Positions 16,299 to 24,863 of a DNA stretch of 39,562 nucleotides are shown here, piece by piece (within the stretch, counting starts at the first letter, position 1; each line of letters begins with the position of its first letter). A program made the position numbers and the translations under genes. This DNA is from Deltaproteobacteria bacterium (GTDB lineage: Bacteria; Myxococcota_A; UBA9042): NCBI GenBank assembly GCA_016875335.1, contig VGRO01000035.1, forward strand, positions 1 through 39,562, read 5' to 3'. The notes beneath the pieces are model-generated. The model was not told the origin of the DNA and did no database searches. It saw nothing but the letters and a program-made list of their open reading frames with translations.

Positions 16299-18808
16299 AA
16301 ACGCCCGCCGTCCGATCGCTCGCCCGGCTGGCCGCGGTCTCCCTCGCGGTCGTGGCCAGTGCCTGCGACACGCCGAGGATCCTGCAGGCCGACGCCACGG
16401 ATGCGGTGGCGGACGGCGGGTTTGCGCCCAGTTGCTCCGCGTGCCACGGCACCGACGGCAACCCGGCGCCGCCGCGCGCCGTCGGCGGCAAGGTCGACGT
16501 CGCGTGGCGCGGCGTCGGCGCCCACCAGACGCACGTCGTCGGCACCGCCTCCGCCGACCCCGTAGCGTGCGCCAGCTGCCATGTGGTGCCGACCGGCCTG
16601 TGGGACGAACACCACATCGACAGCCCGGACAAGCGGGCCACGGTGACGTTTGGCGGGGCGGCGCTCTTCAAGGACGCGACGCCGACCTGGAGCCCGACCG
16701 ACCTGACCTGCGCGACCACCTACTGCCACGGTGGCACGCTCAAGGCGCCGGGCACGAACGGGTCGCCGCTGTGGACGCTCGTGGATGGCTCGCAGCGCGG
16801 CTGCGGTTCGTGCCACGGGGCGCCGCCGCCCAAACCCCACCCGCAGACCGGGGACTGCATCGGCTGCCACGCGGCGACCGCGGGGCCCAAGAACACCATC
16901 GCCCACAAGGACAAGCACATCAACGGCGTGGTCGAGGTCGTGTTCGCACAGAGCGTGGCGTGCAACGGCTGCCACGGCGCGCCGCCGGCCAATTCCGTCA
17001 AGGGCCACCCGCAACTGGGGCAGTGCGAGCTGTGCCACGCCCAGACCGCCGGGCCGGGCCAGACCATCGCCACCGCCGCCAACCACATGAACGGCAAGGT
17101 CGAGGTCGCCGTGGCCGAGGGTCAGAGTTGCGGCGCCTGCCACGGCTCGCCGCCGCCGCCGTCCGTCAAGAACCACCCGCAGTCCGATGCCTGCGAGGCC
17201 TGCCACGCCCAGACCGCCGGGCCGGGGGGCACGATCGCCGACCCGCTCAAGCACCGCAACGGCAAGGTGGAAGTCCAACTGAGCGCCGCAGCCCCTTGCG
17301 GCGCCTGCCACGGTGCGCCGCCGCCGGTCGGGGTCAAGAACCACCCGCAGGATCAGAATTGCGAAGGCTGTCACGCCGCCACGGCCGGCACCAAGCAGAC
17401 GATCGCCTTTGCCGACAAGCACATGGACGGCAAGGTCCAGGTCCAGCTGCCCGGCGTCGGCGCCCCGTGCGCGGGGTGTCACGGCGCCCCTCCGCCCAAA
17501 TCGGTCCAGAACCACCCACAGCACCAGGCCTGCGAGGGCTGTCACGCCGGCAGCGTCGGCCCGAACCGCTCGCTGGTCGCAGGGGGCAAGCACCTGAACG
17601 GCAAGGTCGACCTCGATCTGGCGCCCCTGTCGGCCCCGTGCGGTGCCTGTCACGGTTCCCCGCCGCCGAAATCGATCAACAACCACCCGCAGCACAGCCA
17701 ATGCGACGGCTGCCATGCCTCGACCGCCGGTCCCAACCAGACCCTGGCCGGCCCCGGCCACCTCAACGGCAAGGTCGATGTCGTCCTGGGTGCCAACGCT
17801 CCGTGCGGGGCCTGCCACGGCGCGCCGCCGCCGCCCGCGGTCAAGAACCACCCGCAGAACGGCAACTGCGAAGGCTGCCACGCGGCCACGGCCGGTCCGG
17901 GCCAGACCATCGCCAACCCGGCCAACCACCGCAACGGCAAGGTCGACATCGATCTCGGCAGCAGCGCCCCCTGCCAGGCCTGCCACGGGCTGCCGCCGAC
18001 CGACAAGCACCCGGCGATGGCCGACTGCAACAAGTGCCACGCCGCAGCCATCGATGCCCAGGGCAAGCTCTTGCCGGGCGGCGCCCACTACAACGGCAAG
18101 GTCGACTTCAGCCTGGGCTCGGCTGCGTGCGACGCGTGCCACGGCGCACCGCCCAACAGCGCCAGTCACCCCAAGGCCGGCCAGTGCAGCGCTTGCCATC
18201 CGGCGACCGCCACGGCCGCAGGCCAGCTCGTCCCCAAGGGCGGCCACGTCAACGGCAAGGTCGACGTCGCGCTGCCGCAGAAATGCGACGCCTGCCACGG
18301 GAGCAACGGGTCGGCCGCGCCGCCACCCGACGTCAACGGCAAGTCTGACCCGACGCTGCCGACGGTGGGCGCCCACGCGGCCCACCTGCAAGGCAAGCAG
18401 TTCGGCAAGGGCGGCATGGCGTGCACGGCGTGCCACGTGCTGCCCCAGACCGTCGGACAGCCGGGGCACTTGCAGGGCACGTTGGCTTCGGTTTCGTTCC
18501 CGGACTGGCTGGCGCACTGGAAGGGCGCAACGCCGGCGTGGGACAAGGCGACGCTGACGTGCAACACGGTGTACTGCCACGGCGCCACCCTCGACGGCGG
18601 CACCGTGCCCGCGCCGGTGTGGAATCAGCCCGGCCTGCTCTGCGGCGCGTGCCACGGACTGCCGCCCTCGCCGGCCAGCGGCCACCCGACCGTGGACGCC
18701 AGCAAGGGCACACAAGTCTGCAACACATGCCACGGCCTGACCGTGTTGCCCGATGGGACCATCGATCAGGCCGGCGGCTGGCACATCAACGGGATGGTCA
18801 ACCCATGA
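16295..18808 (+). CDS. Giant tandem-repeat cytochrome c lipoprotein, 26 haem sites
   Basis: This 837-residue lipoprotein has its lipobox (A-S-A-C) near Cys24. The GTG start overlaps the upstream stop. It contains 24 CXXCH motifs plus two CX4CH motifs: CATTYCH near residue 142 and CNTVYCH near 755. Each CX4CH is followed by a CXXCH, as in the Geobacter C4xCH/C2xCH domain family. Between these ends lie nine tandem di-haem modules of 52-57 residues. Each reads CxxCHG(A/S)PPP, a KNHPQ-like segment, C-x-x-CHA-x-TAGP and a closing NGKV segment. The regular spacing suggests a linear haem wire. Its position directly before the beta-barrel gene suggests that it spans the periplasm or the cell surface. 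I know no characterised protein of this exact layout. Haem loading of the CX4CH sites is unproven. Confidence 0.9.
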   Translation: MKTPAVRSLARLAAVSLAVVASACDTPRILQADATDAVADGGFAPSCSACHGTDGNPAPPRAVGGKVDVAWRGVGAHQTHVVGTASADPVACASCHVVPTGLWDEHHIDSPDKRATVTFGGAALFKDATPTWSPTDLTCATTYCHGGTLKAPGTNGSPLWTLVDGSQRGCGSCHGAPPPKPHPQTGDCIGCHAATAGPKNTIAHKDKHINGVVEVVFAQSVACNGCHGAPPANSVKGHPQLGQCELCHAQTAGPGQTIATAANHMNGKVEVAVAEGQSCGACHGSPPPPSVKNHPQSDACEACHAQTAGPGGTIADPLKHRNGKVEVQLSAAAPCGACHGAPPPVGVKNHPQDQNCEGCHAATAGTKQTIAFADKHMDGKVQVQLPGVGAPCAGCHGAPPPKSVQNHPQHQACEGCHAGSVGPNRSLVAGGKHLNGKVDLDLAPLSAPCGACHGSPPPKSINNHPQHSQCDGCHASTAGPNQTLAGPGHLNGKVDVVLGANAPCGACHGAPPPPAVKNHPQNGNCEGCHAATAGPGQTIANPANHRNGKVDIDLGSSAPCQACHGLPPTDKHPAMADCNKCHAAAIDAQGKLLPGGAHYNGKVDFSLGSAACDACHGAPPNSASHPKAGQCSACHPATATAAGQLVPKGGHVNGKVDVALPQKCDACHGSNGSAAPPPDVNGKSDPTLPTVGAHAAHLQGKQFGKGGMACTACHVLPQTVGQPGHLQGTLASVSFPDWLAHWKGATPAWDKATLTCNTVYCHGATLDGGTVPAPVWNQPGLLCGACHGLPPSPASGHPTVDASKGTQVCNTCHGLTVLPDGTIDQAGGWHINGMVNP
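16802..18283 (+). repeat. Nine tandem di-haem modules, period 156-171 bases
   Basis: Successive module starts (first Cys codon) are at 16802, 16961, 17129, 17297, 17468, 17639, 17804, 17972 and 18128, and the next CXXCH begins at 18284. Units differ by whole codons. The central copies are the most alike, as expected for expansion by unequal recombination. The repeat is coding and is not a CRISPR array. Confidence 0.9.
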
Positions 18809-20268
18809 GGTTCGTGCTGTCCGCATTCGCAGTGCTCGCCTGCGGGCTCCTTCCGACCTCGCCGCGCGCGGGCGAGTTGCACGGCAGCGTGCGCAGCCTG
18901 ACGTGGGGCACCCGCGACCTGAAGCCCGGCGCCTGGGACCAGACCCAGCCGGCCCTGCCGACGTTGCAGCACCTGACCTTGCGCGGCGACGCCTTGGGCG
19001 GCACGGGGCTGTATTTCGACGGCTCGGCCTTTGCCATGCAGCAACTGGCTGGATCCGGGTCCGCCCCGACCCGGCGCGGCGACCTGGTGTACGGCTACCT
19101 CGGCTGGCAGAACGCTGGCCGCTCGGCGCGCGTACAGCTCGGTCGCCAGTTGGTCCTGTCGGGGGCGCCACGCTACACCACGCTCGACGGCGTGTTCGTG
19201 GACCTCTTGGGGCCGGCCGATCTGCGCGTGCAAGTGCACGGCGGCACTGCCGTGTTTGCAGGGTTCGACCATGCGCTGAAAGCGCCAGCCGTGGGCGCCC
19301 GCGTGCAATGGCAACCCGCGCTGCGCGGCCACGTCGCCGTGGCCATTCAGGACGTGTCGGGACTGGCCGCGGCGACCCGTCGCACCGTTGGCGCCGATTT
19401 TTCGGCTCGGCTGCCCGGCGAAACGGCGCTGGCGGGCAGCGCCGCGTACGACCTGCTCGGCAGGGGGCTGCAAGACGCGCGCGTCGACCTTTCCAACCGG
19501 CCGCGGCCCTGGCTTGGGTTGCACCTGCGCGGCGAACTGCGCGACCCTATTGCGTATCTGTCTGCAGACTCGATCTTCCAGGCCTTTGTCCAGCGCACCG
19601 ACGGCGTGGTGGGCGCGGGCTTCGACGTGCAGACGCCGGGTGCGCTGCACGGATCGGGCAGCTACGAGCGATTCGTCGCAGGCGATGGCCACCTGGACGG
19701 CTACCGCGGCCAGGTCGACGTGGGCCTGAGGCTCGACGATCGCGGCGAGGACCGCATCGGCGCGACCCTGGCCCGGGTCGGCAACGGCGACAACGGCTAC
19801 TCGCAAGCGCGCCTGTGGTGGCGGGGCCGCCTGCGCGATGCGCTGCGACCGGCGTTGGATTTGGACGCCCTGTGGTACTTCAGGCCGATCCGCGGCCACG
19901 ACCAATCGCTTGTGGCCACGGCGAGCGTGAGGTGGACGGGCAAAGCCGGCCTGTCTGCGGGCGTCGATGCGCAATGGTGGAGCAACCCCGCCTTCACCGC
20001 GCAGGCCCTGGTGCTGGCGACGGTGTCGGCGACCGACGACCTGTTTCGACCGACCGCCCCGCCACCGCCGCCGCTCACACCTCCCAAAGCGGAAACCGAG
20101 GACGACGAGGAGGACGAAGGCGAGGGCGAAAAACCCGCGCCCAAACCGGACGGTGCGCCCAGCTCCGACAAGCCTGCGGAGCAACCCAAGGCAGACGACG
20201 AAGACGACGACGGCGCCGCCGCGGACGGCAAGGCAGACGCCGTCGCGCGCGCGGGAGGGGACCGATGA
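18805..20268 (+). CDS. Outer-membrane beta-barrel of a porin-cytochrome conduit
   Basis: This 487-residue protein has a signal peptide ending near residue 22. A long run of alternating hydrophobic and polar segments with many Gly, Arg and aromatic residues follows up to about residue 420, typical of a beta-barrel. Aromatic-ended strands such as 'ALDLDALWYFRPI' and 'AGVDAQWWSN' stand near the end. A Pro-rich linker and a strongly acidic tail of about 60 residues, rich in Asp, Glu, Lys and Pro, follow the last strand. Placement between two multiheme lipoprotein genes with ATGA overlaps on both sides makes it the likely MtrB- or OmbB-like sheath that lets cytochromes cross the outer membrane. 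There is no sequence motif to prove family membership. The call rests on barrel-like character and context. The acidic tail is not a usual part of such porins. Confidence 0.75.
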   Translation: MRFVLSAFAVLACGLLPTSPRAGELHGSVRSLTWGTRDLKPGAWDQTQPALPTLQHLTLRGDALGGTGLYFDGSAFAMQQLAGSGSAPTRRGDLVYGYLGWQNAGRSARVQLGRQLVLSGAPRYTTLDGVFVDLLGPADLRVQVHGGTAVFAGFDHALKAPAVGARVQWQPALRGHVAVAIQDVSGLAAATRRTVGADFSARLPGETALAGSAAYDLLGRGLQDARVDLSNRPRPWLGLHLRGELRDPIAYLSADSIFQAFVQRTDGVVGAGFDVQTPGALHGSGSYERFVAGDGHLDGYRGQVDVGLRLDDRGEDRIGATLARVGNGDNGYSQARLWWRGRLRDALRPALDLDALWYFRPIRGHDQSLVATASVRWTGKAGLSAGVDAQWWSNPAFTAQALVLATVSATDDLFRPTAPPPPPLTPPKAETEDDEEDEGEGEKPAPKPDGAPSSDKPAEQPKADDEDDDGAAADGKADAVARAGGDR

Positions 20269-21374
20269 ACGGCATCGCCCGCGCCTCGGCGCGGTTCGTC
20301 GCCCTGGCGGCCTGCTGCGCGATGACCGGCTGCGGCTGGTTGGTCGGGTCGTGGGCGGGCGCGCCGAATGCCGACAACCCGCGCGATCACCTGATCTTTT
20401 CGCACAAGAAGCACGTCGTGGACGAGTCCGTCGCGTGCGGCGACTGCCACGTCCACATCAAGGCGTCCGAGACGCTGTCCACGGCGCGCGACATCCCGGC
20501 GGAGAAGACCTGCTTGGAGTGCCACGACAAGGCCGACAACTGCACGCAGTGCCACGCCAATCCCAAGATGCCGGCCACCTGGCGCCACGACGATCGCCTG
20601 GGCGGGCTGCAGTTTTCGCACAAGGCCCACATGGCGCGCGCGCTGCCCGGCGAGGCGACCCCGGTTGGTTGCGACGCCTGCCACGGCGACATCAAGGACG
20701 CCGAAAAGGCCAGCGCGAGCAAGCGGCCACCGATGTTCGCTGCGTGCGGGCAGTGCCACCAAAGCGACTTTCGCCGCGACGACTGCGCGCGCTGTCATAA
20801 GACAGGCACGCCGTACGGGCCGATGGGTGCCGATTTGTTCGACCACCGCGGCGGCAACTGGCTGCGCCGCCACGGCACCGCGGCCAAGGGCGCCGAGCCC
20901 GTGTGCGCGCACTGCCACAAGCAGGACACGTGTGCGGAGTGCCACAGCCGCTCCAACCTGCCGCTGCGCCCTGCCCTGCAACGTTTCGACCGCCCCGACG
21001 CGGCGACGCAACACCGCGGCGATTGGGCGACGCGCCACACCATCGAGGCGCGTCTGGACGGCAAGTCGTGCGCAAGCTGCCACGAGGCGTCCAGTTGCCA
21101 GGACTGCCACTCGCGCAGCGGGGTCGGGTCGACCGGCAAGTCAAATCCGCACACGCCGCACCCGCCAGCGTGGCTCAAGCGCGGTGGCGCGCAGTTTCAC
21201 GGAACGGCGGCGTGGCGCGACCCCGCCGGCTGCGCCGCCTGCCACGACCGCGGCACGGCGAGCAACTGCGTCGAATGCCACAAGGTCGGCGCCGCTGGCG
21301 GCAATCCACACCCGCCGGGCTGGCGCTCCGGCGCGGACAAGGCCAAGAGCCCGGCCTGTACTGCGTGCCATTAG
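20265..21374 (+). CDS. Thirteen-haem periplasmic cytochrome c lipoprotein
   Basis: This 369-residue lipoprotein has the lipobox M-T-G-C at Cys23. Its ATG overlaps the porin stop after a GGGAGGGG ribosome binding site. Thirteen CXXCH motifs fill nearly the whole length: CGDCH, CLECH, CTQCH, CDACH, CGQCH, CARCH, CAHCH, CAECH, CASCH, CQDCH, CAACH, CVECH and CTACH. The last ends the protein. Histidines between the motifs, as in 'FSHKKHV' and 'FSHKAHM', are probable distal ligands of the c7/c3-type FxxxH arrangement. High haem density and small size fit the inner, periplasm-facing partner of a porin, comparable in role to MtrA or OmaB. As the last gene of the operon it completes the set of surface cytochrome, repeat cytochrome, barrel and periplasmic cytochrome. 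Outer-membrane attachment is assumed because the residue after the Cys is not Asp. Confidence 0.9.
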   Translation: MNGIARASARFVALAACCAMTGCGWLVGSWAGAPNADNPRDHLIFSHKKHVVDESVACGDCHVHIKASETLSTARDIPAEKTCLECHDKADNCTQCHANPKMPATWRHDDRLGGLQFSHKAHMARALPGEATPVGCDACHGDIKDAEKASASKRPPMFAACGQCHQSDFRRDDCARCHKTGTPYGPMGADLFDHRGGNWLRRHGTAAKGAEPVCAHCHKQDTCAECHSRSNLPLRPALQRFDRPDAATQHRGDWATRHTIEARLDGKSCASCHEASSCQDCHSRSGVGSTGKSNPHTPHPPAWLKRGGAQFHGTAAWRDPAGCAACHDRGTASNCVECHKVGAAGGNPHPPGWRSGADKAKSPACTACH

Positions 21375-21385
21375 CGGCAGCTACA

Positions 21386-21424
21386 CCAGGCGCAAACGTC
21401 TGGCTCCAGCAGGGGGCCCGCTGG
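21386..21424. terminator. Paired hairpins between convergent operons (weak)
   Basis: Two adjacent inverted repeats occupy the gap between the convergent 13-haem gene and response regulator gene. One is CCAGGCG/CGTCTGG around CAAA (21386-21403, one G-T pair) and the other is CCAGC/GCTGG around a GGG/CCC core (21406-21424). Neither is followed by a T-run, so terminator function is only suggested by position. Confidence 0.3.
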
Positions 21425-21537
21425 GCGCAGTGCACGGGGGCGGGTGCACAGGCGCCGACCCGACCCCAGGCAGCGCGGGCAGGGGCGCGGCGGCCTCGGC
21501 CCGGACACCGCGGCGGCCGGCTTCGAATGCGGTCAGG

Positions 21538-22932
21538 TCACGAACCGCGGCCGAGCTTGCTCTGCAGCGTCGTGCGCGCCAGTCCGAGCAGTTCGCTGGC
21601 CTTGGACTGCTGGCCGCCTGCCTTGCGCATCGCCCACTGCAAGATGGTGTCTTCGAAGCGCCGCACCACCTCGGGCATGTTCAGCGACGAGCGGCCGTCC
21701 AAGTGCAGCGTGAACACGTCGTCGCTCGCAACGGCGGGCGGGCCGGCGCGCAGGAACGCGGGCAGGTGTTCCGCGCCGATGGGACCGGCACCGGCAAAAG
21801 TCATCGCCGACTCGACCGCATGGCGCAATTCGCGCACGTTGCCTAGCCAAGCGTACCGACACAGTGCCGCCGCCGCCTCTGGATGCAGTTCTGGGCTCGC
21901 CTTGCCGGATTCGACGGCGCGCCGCCGCAGGTAGTGCTGGCACAGCAGCAGCACGTCGTCGCCGCGATCGCGCAGCGGCGGCAGGCGGATCTCCAGCGCG
22001 CGCAGGCGGTAGAACACGTCGTCGCGAAAGCGCCCGCGGGCCACGGCGTCGGCCAGATCCACCTTGGTAGTGGCGACTACGCGCACGTCGGTCTGGGCCT
22101 CGCGGTTGCCCCCGACGCGGGTGAAGGTGCCTTCTTGCAGCGCGCGCAACAGCTTGACCTGCAGCGCCAACGGCAGATCGTCGACGTCGTCGAGCAGGAG
22201 TGTGCCGCGGTTGGCCCGCTCGAAAGCGCCGGCCCGCGACGAGGTGGCCCCCGTGAAGGCGCCCTTTTCATGGCCGAACAGTTCACTCTCTGCCAATTCG
22301 GTGGGGATCGCGCCGCAGGGAATCGCCACGAACGGCGCCTTGCGCCTTGGGCCGGCCTCGTGCAGGGCGCGCGCCACCACCTCTTTGCCGGTACCGGTCT
22401 CGCCGGTGATGAGTACGGGCAAGGTGTGCTCGGCGAAAATCTGCACGAGCTTGACCACCTCCAGCATCGCAGGCGATCGGCCCACGATGCCGTGGCTGGC
22501 TTCGCCGCTGCCGAGCAGTGCGCGCAGGTCCTCGACCTGACGCCGGTAACCGCGCAGTTCCGACAGTGTGCCCAGGCGGTGCTCGAGTTCCTGGAAGTGG
22601 AAGGGCTTGGTCAGGTAGTCGGCCGCCCCGGCCTGCATCGCTTCGACGGCAGTCTTGACCGATCCGTACGCGGTCATGACGATGACGTCGATCTGCGGAT
22701 GTTCTGCGCGCAACTGCCGCAACAGCGTCAGGCCATCCATCCCGGGCATGCGCAGATCGCTCAGCACCACGTCCCAGTGGCCGGTCGCCGCCTGTTCCAG
22801 GGCCTGGTAGCCATTGTCGGCGGCCTCGGCAGGGAATCCGGCCTCGCGCAACTGGCGGACGGTGGCCTCGCGCACCAGCCTGCCGTCGTCGACGACCAGC
22901 ACGCGCAGGGGTTGCAGATGGAGATCAGTCAC
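21538..22932 (-). CDS. NtrC-family sigma-54-dependent response regulator
   Basis: This 464-residue cytoplasmic activator has a receiver domain with phosphoacceptor Asp59 in 'VVLSD' and acidic residues Asp15 and Asp16. A central AAA+ domain has Walker A GETGTGKE (177-184), the sigma-54 contact loop GAFTGA (224-229), a Walker B-type 'LLLDDVDDL' and an arginine-finger region. A C-terminal Fis-type helix-turn-helix is marked by 'KASELLGLARTTLQSKL'. The start is taken as GTG 22932, which overlaps the kinase stop and has GAGG upstream. Longer readings would run into the kinase gene. When phosphorylated it should open sigma-54 promoters. Such promoters lie before all four cytochrome transcription units in this window, so those are its likely targets. 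That is inferred from context. Confidence 0.92.
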   Translation of the reverse strand: MTDLHLQPLRVLVVDDGRLVREATVRQLREAGFPAEAADNGYQALEQAATGHWDVVLSDLRMPGMDGLTLLRQLRAEHPQIDVIVMTAYGSVKTAVEAMQAGAADYLTKPFHFQELEHRLGTLSELRGYRRQVEDLRALLGSGEASHGIVGRSPAMLEVVKLVQIFAEHTLPVLITGETGTGKEVVARALHEAGPRRKAPFVAIPCGAIPTELAESELFGHEKGAFTGATSSRAGAFERANRGTLLLDDVDDLPLALQVKLLRALQEGTFTRVGGNREAQTDVRVVATTKVDLADAVARGRFRDDVFYRLRALEIRLPPLRDRGDDVLLLCQHYLRRRAVESGKASPELHPEAAAALCRYAWLGNVRELRHAVESAMTFAGAGPIGAEHLPAFLRAGPPAVASDDVFTLHLDGRSSLNMPEVVRRFEDTILQWAMRKAGGQQSKASELLGLARTTLQSKLGRGS

Positions 22933-24322
22933 TTGGCCTCGCAGCGTGGCACGCAGGCAGCGCGATGGACACGATCGTGCCGCCGCCCGGTTGGCTGACA
23001 ACGCGCATCGCGCCGCCGTAGTCTTCGACGACTTGCCGGGTGATGGCAAGGCCGAGGCCGGTGCCCTCACCGACCGCCTTGGTGGTGAAGAACGGTTCGA
23101 AGATGCGCGGCAGGTCCGCATCGGCAATGCCGCATCCGCGATCGCGGACTTCCATGCGCACGCCGCCCTCGGCCGCGGGGTGCAGTGCGATGGTCACCTC
23201 GCCACCCGCAGTCGAAGCGTCGACGGCGTTGTCGATGACGTTGGCCACGGCCTCCGTCAATCGGTTGGGGCACACCCACAGGTGCAGCGGGGCCGGCAGT
23301 TGGCAGGCCAGCACCAGCGAGACCTCGCGCGACCGCGCCTTGGGTTCGCAGACACGCATCGCGTCCTGCACCAGTTCGTAGACATCGGTGGGCCCAGGCG
23401 CCATCGGCGTTTCGCGCGCCAAGGTCAGCAGCCTGCCCGTCACCGACTCGATGCGCCCCACGCCCTCGGCCAGCAGTTCCAGGATTTCGGCGGACGCCTC
23501 GCGCGACCGGCTGTGTCCCTGCTGCAGCAGATCGACGCAACTCATCACGCCCTGCAGCGGGTTGCGAATGGTGTGGGCGACCCCGGCGACCAGCGCCCCG
23601 ATGCGCGCCAGTCGTTCATGTTCCGCGGCTTGGGCCTGCTGCTCGCGGTGCAGCCGTTCTGCCTCGCGGATGCGGCCGACCAGGGCGGCGACGAGCAAGA
23701 GGACAGTCAGTCCGGCACCGAGGTGCGCAAACCCGAGCCCCGCCACGTACATCGGCGAACGCCACAGGGCCAGCGTCGGACTGTCGACCCCGAGCGCGAG
23801 CGGAACGGCGAATCGCAGGCCGTAGTGGGGGAGGACGCCCGCGGCTTCGCCCGCGATCAGCGCGAGGTACACGATCGATGCTGCGCCGGCGATCCAGATG
23901 GCCCGCCGCAGCGGCAATACGATCGCGGCGAGCGCCAGCAGGACCAGCGACAGCAGCACGAAGGGGTTCTCGGCGCCGCCAGCCAGGTGCAACGCGCCGA
24001 GCAAGACGCCGATGTCGACGCTGATCTGCAATGCAAGCAAATCCTCGACGGCGTGGCTTGGTGTGGCGCCGTTCATGGCGCTGGCGGCGCGCGCAAAGGC
24101 AAGGTTGGCCAGCACCAGACCGCCCACCAGCGCCAACAAGCGTGCGCCTTCGGTGGTGACGTCCGCCGCCATGGCCAGTGCGACGAGTACGGCCATCGCC
24201 GCGGCCGCCCACCAGCGCAGGCGGATCATCCAGGTGACGCGATCGAGGTGTTCACCCGGCGCGGGCGCTGGCCTGCCGACCCGATCGACCCGTTGCGGGC
24301 TTTCGATGGTGATTTCCGCCAT
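22925..24322 (-). CDS. RegB/NtrB-like membrane histidine kinase with quinone signature
   Basis: This 465-residue sensor kinase is paired with the overlapping response regulator. Residues 35-215 hold about six transmembrane segments. Within them, residues 115-121 read GGAENPF, which fits the GGXXNPF motif through which RegB/PrrB-type kinases sense the quinone pool. A linker with coiled-coil character (215-240) leads to the H-box 'GVAHTIRNPL' with phospho-acceptor His250. The N-box is 'NVIDNAVDA' (361-369), the G1 box is DRGCG (394-398), and 'FEPFFTTKAVGEGTGLGLAI' completes the ATPase site. The H-box is NtrB-like, unlike RegB's. ATG 24322 was chosen by position before 'AEITIES'. A GTG six bases upstream is possible. 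A weak sigma-54-like promoter at 24385-24400 and two palindromes farther upstream suggest autoregulation. Confidence 0.9.
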   Translation of the reverse strand: MAEITIESPQRVDRVGRPAPAPGEHLDRVTWMIRLRWWAAAAMAVLVALAMAADVTTEGARLLALVGGLVLANLAFARAASAMNGATPSHAVEDLLALQISVDIGVLLGALHLAGGAENPFVLLSLVLLALAAIVLPLRRAIWIAGAASIVYLALIAGEAAGVLPHYGLRFAVPLALGVDSPTLALWRSPMYVAGLGFAHLGAGLTVLLLVAALVGRIREAERLHREQQAQAAEHERLARIGALVAGVAHTIRNPLQGVMSCVDLLQQGHSRSREASAEILELLAEGVGRIESVTGRLLTLARETPMAPGPTDVYELVQDAMRVCEPKARSREVSLVLACQLPAPLHLWVCPNRLTEAVANVIDNAVDASTAGGEVTIALHPAAEGGVRMEVRDRGCGIADADLPRIFEPFFTTKAVGEGTGLGLAITRQVVEDYGGAMRVVSQPGGGTIVSIALPACHAARPSD

Positions 24323-24384
24323 GGTCACGCGCCGCAATCGCCCGGGCGCTACCAGCCGCCACACTGGGGCCGCAGGATTGCGTT

Positions 24385-24400
24385 GCACAATGTGGGCCAA
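24385..24400 (-). promoter_or_regulatory. Candidate sigma-54 promoter of the two-component operon
   Basis: On the minus strand the site reads TGGCCC-ACATT-GTGCA. The invariant GG and GC are ten bases apart, with one mismatch in each element. Transcription would start about 50 bases before the kinase ATG. It is weaker than the sites at 2230, 10445, 13429 and 25458. Confidence 0.4.
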
Positions 24401-24560
24401 CCCACGGTCGCAAGGTCGCCCGGTGATGCCTGACCGACACGGCGGCGCCAAAGCGCGACCTGCGGGTGCGGCGCGCGATCGACCAAGGGATGCCCAAGGC
24501 CATGAACGGCCGTGCCGGCCCGCTCGGGGGGCTTGCGACCCGGGATGTCGGCGCCCGTGC

Positions 24561-24574
24561 GCCGGTTTTTCGGC
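24561..24574. promoter_or_regulatory. Variant palindrome GCCGGTTTTTCGGC
   Basis: This copy differs by one base from GCCGATTTTTCGGC and lies about 160 bases upstream (minus strand) of the candidate kinase promoter. The role is inferred from recurrence and position. Confidence 0.4.
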
Positions 24575-24636
24575 AGGCTGGCGTCTGACACGCGCGCGCA
24601 CCTGTTCTGGCCGCCGCTGCGCATCGTATTTCGTGG

Positions 24637-24652
24637 GTGCCGAAAAAACCGC
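24637..24652. promoter_or_regulatory. Variant palindrome half GTGCCGAAAAAACC
   Basis: On the minus strand this reads GGTTTTTTCGGCAC, which shares the TTTTCGGCAC half of the best copy at 10309-10326. It lies about 240 bases upstream of the candidate kinase promoter. Confidence 0.35.
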
Positions 24653-24863
24653 GCGGACGCCGAGATTTCGTCATTTGGCGAAAACGGATGTGTTTTCAAC
24701 ATGTTCAGAGGAACGGCATGCGCCCGCACAGCTCGGGCGCCGGCCCGCGCGCCCAAGGCGAGCGTGGGGCGGACGCCAGCGAGCACAAAGGCCAGCGCGG
24801 CGCGGCTCGCGGATACGTCTGGGGCAGGGCAGGCGGCGCGACCGGCTGCGGGGCAACTGGCCG

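Noticed and set aside
16802-18283. Regular repeat array as a possible CRISPR
   Set aside because: Units are 156-171 bases, vary by whole codons and encode di-haem modules, so they are protein repeats.
16250-19171. Antisense frame of 973 codons opposite the 26-haem cytochrome
   Set aside because: It mirrors the tandem haem modules of the sense strand and has Ala/Val/Gly/Arg-rich content without recognisable domains.
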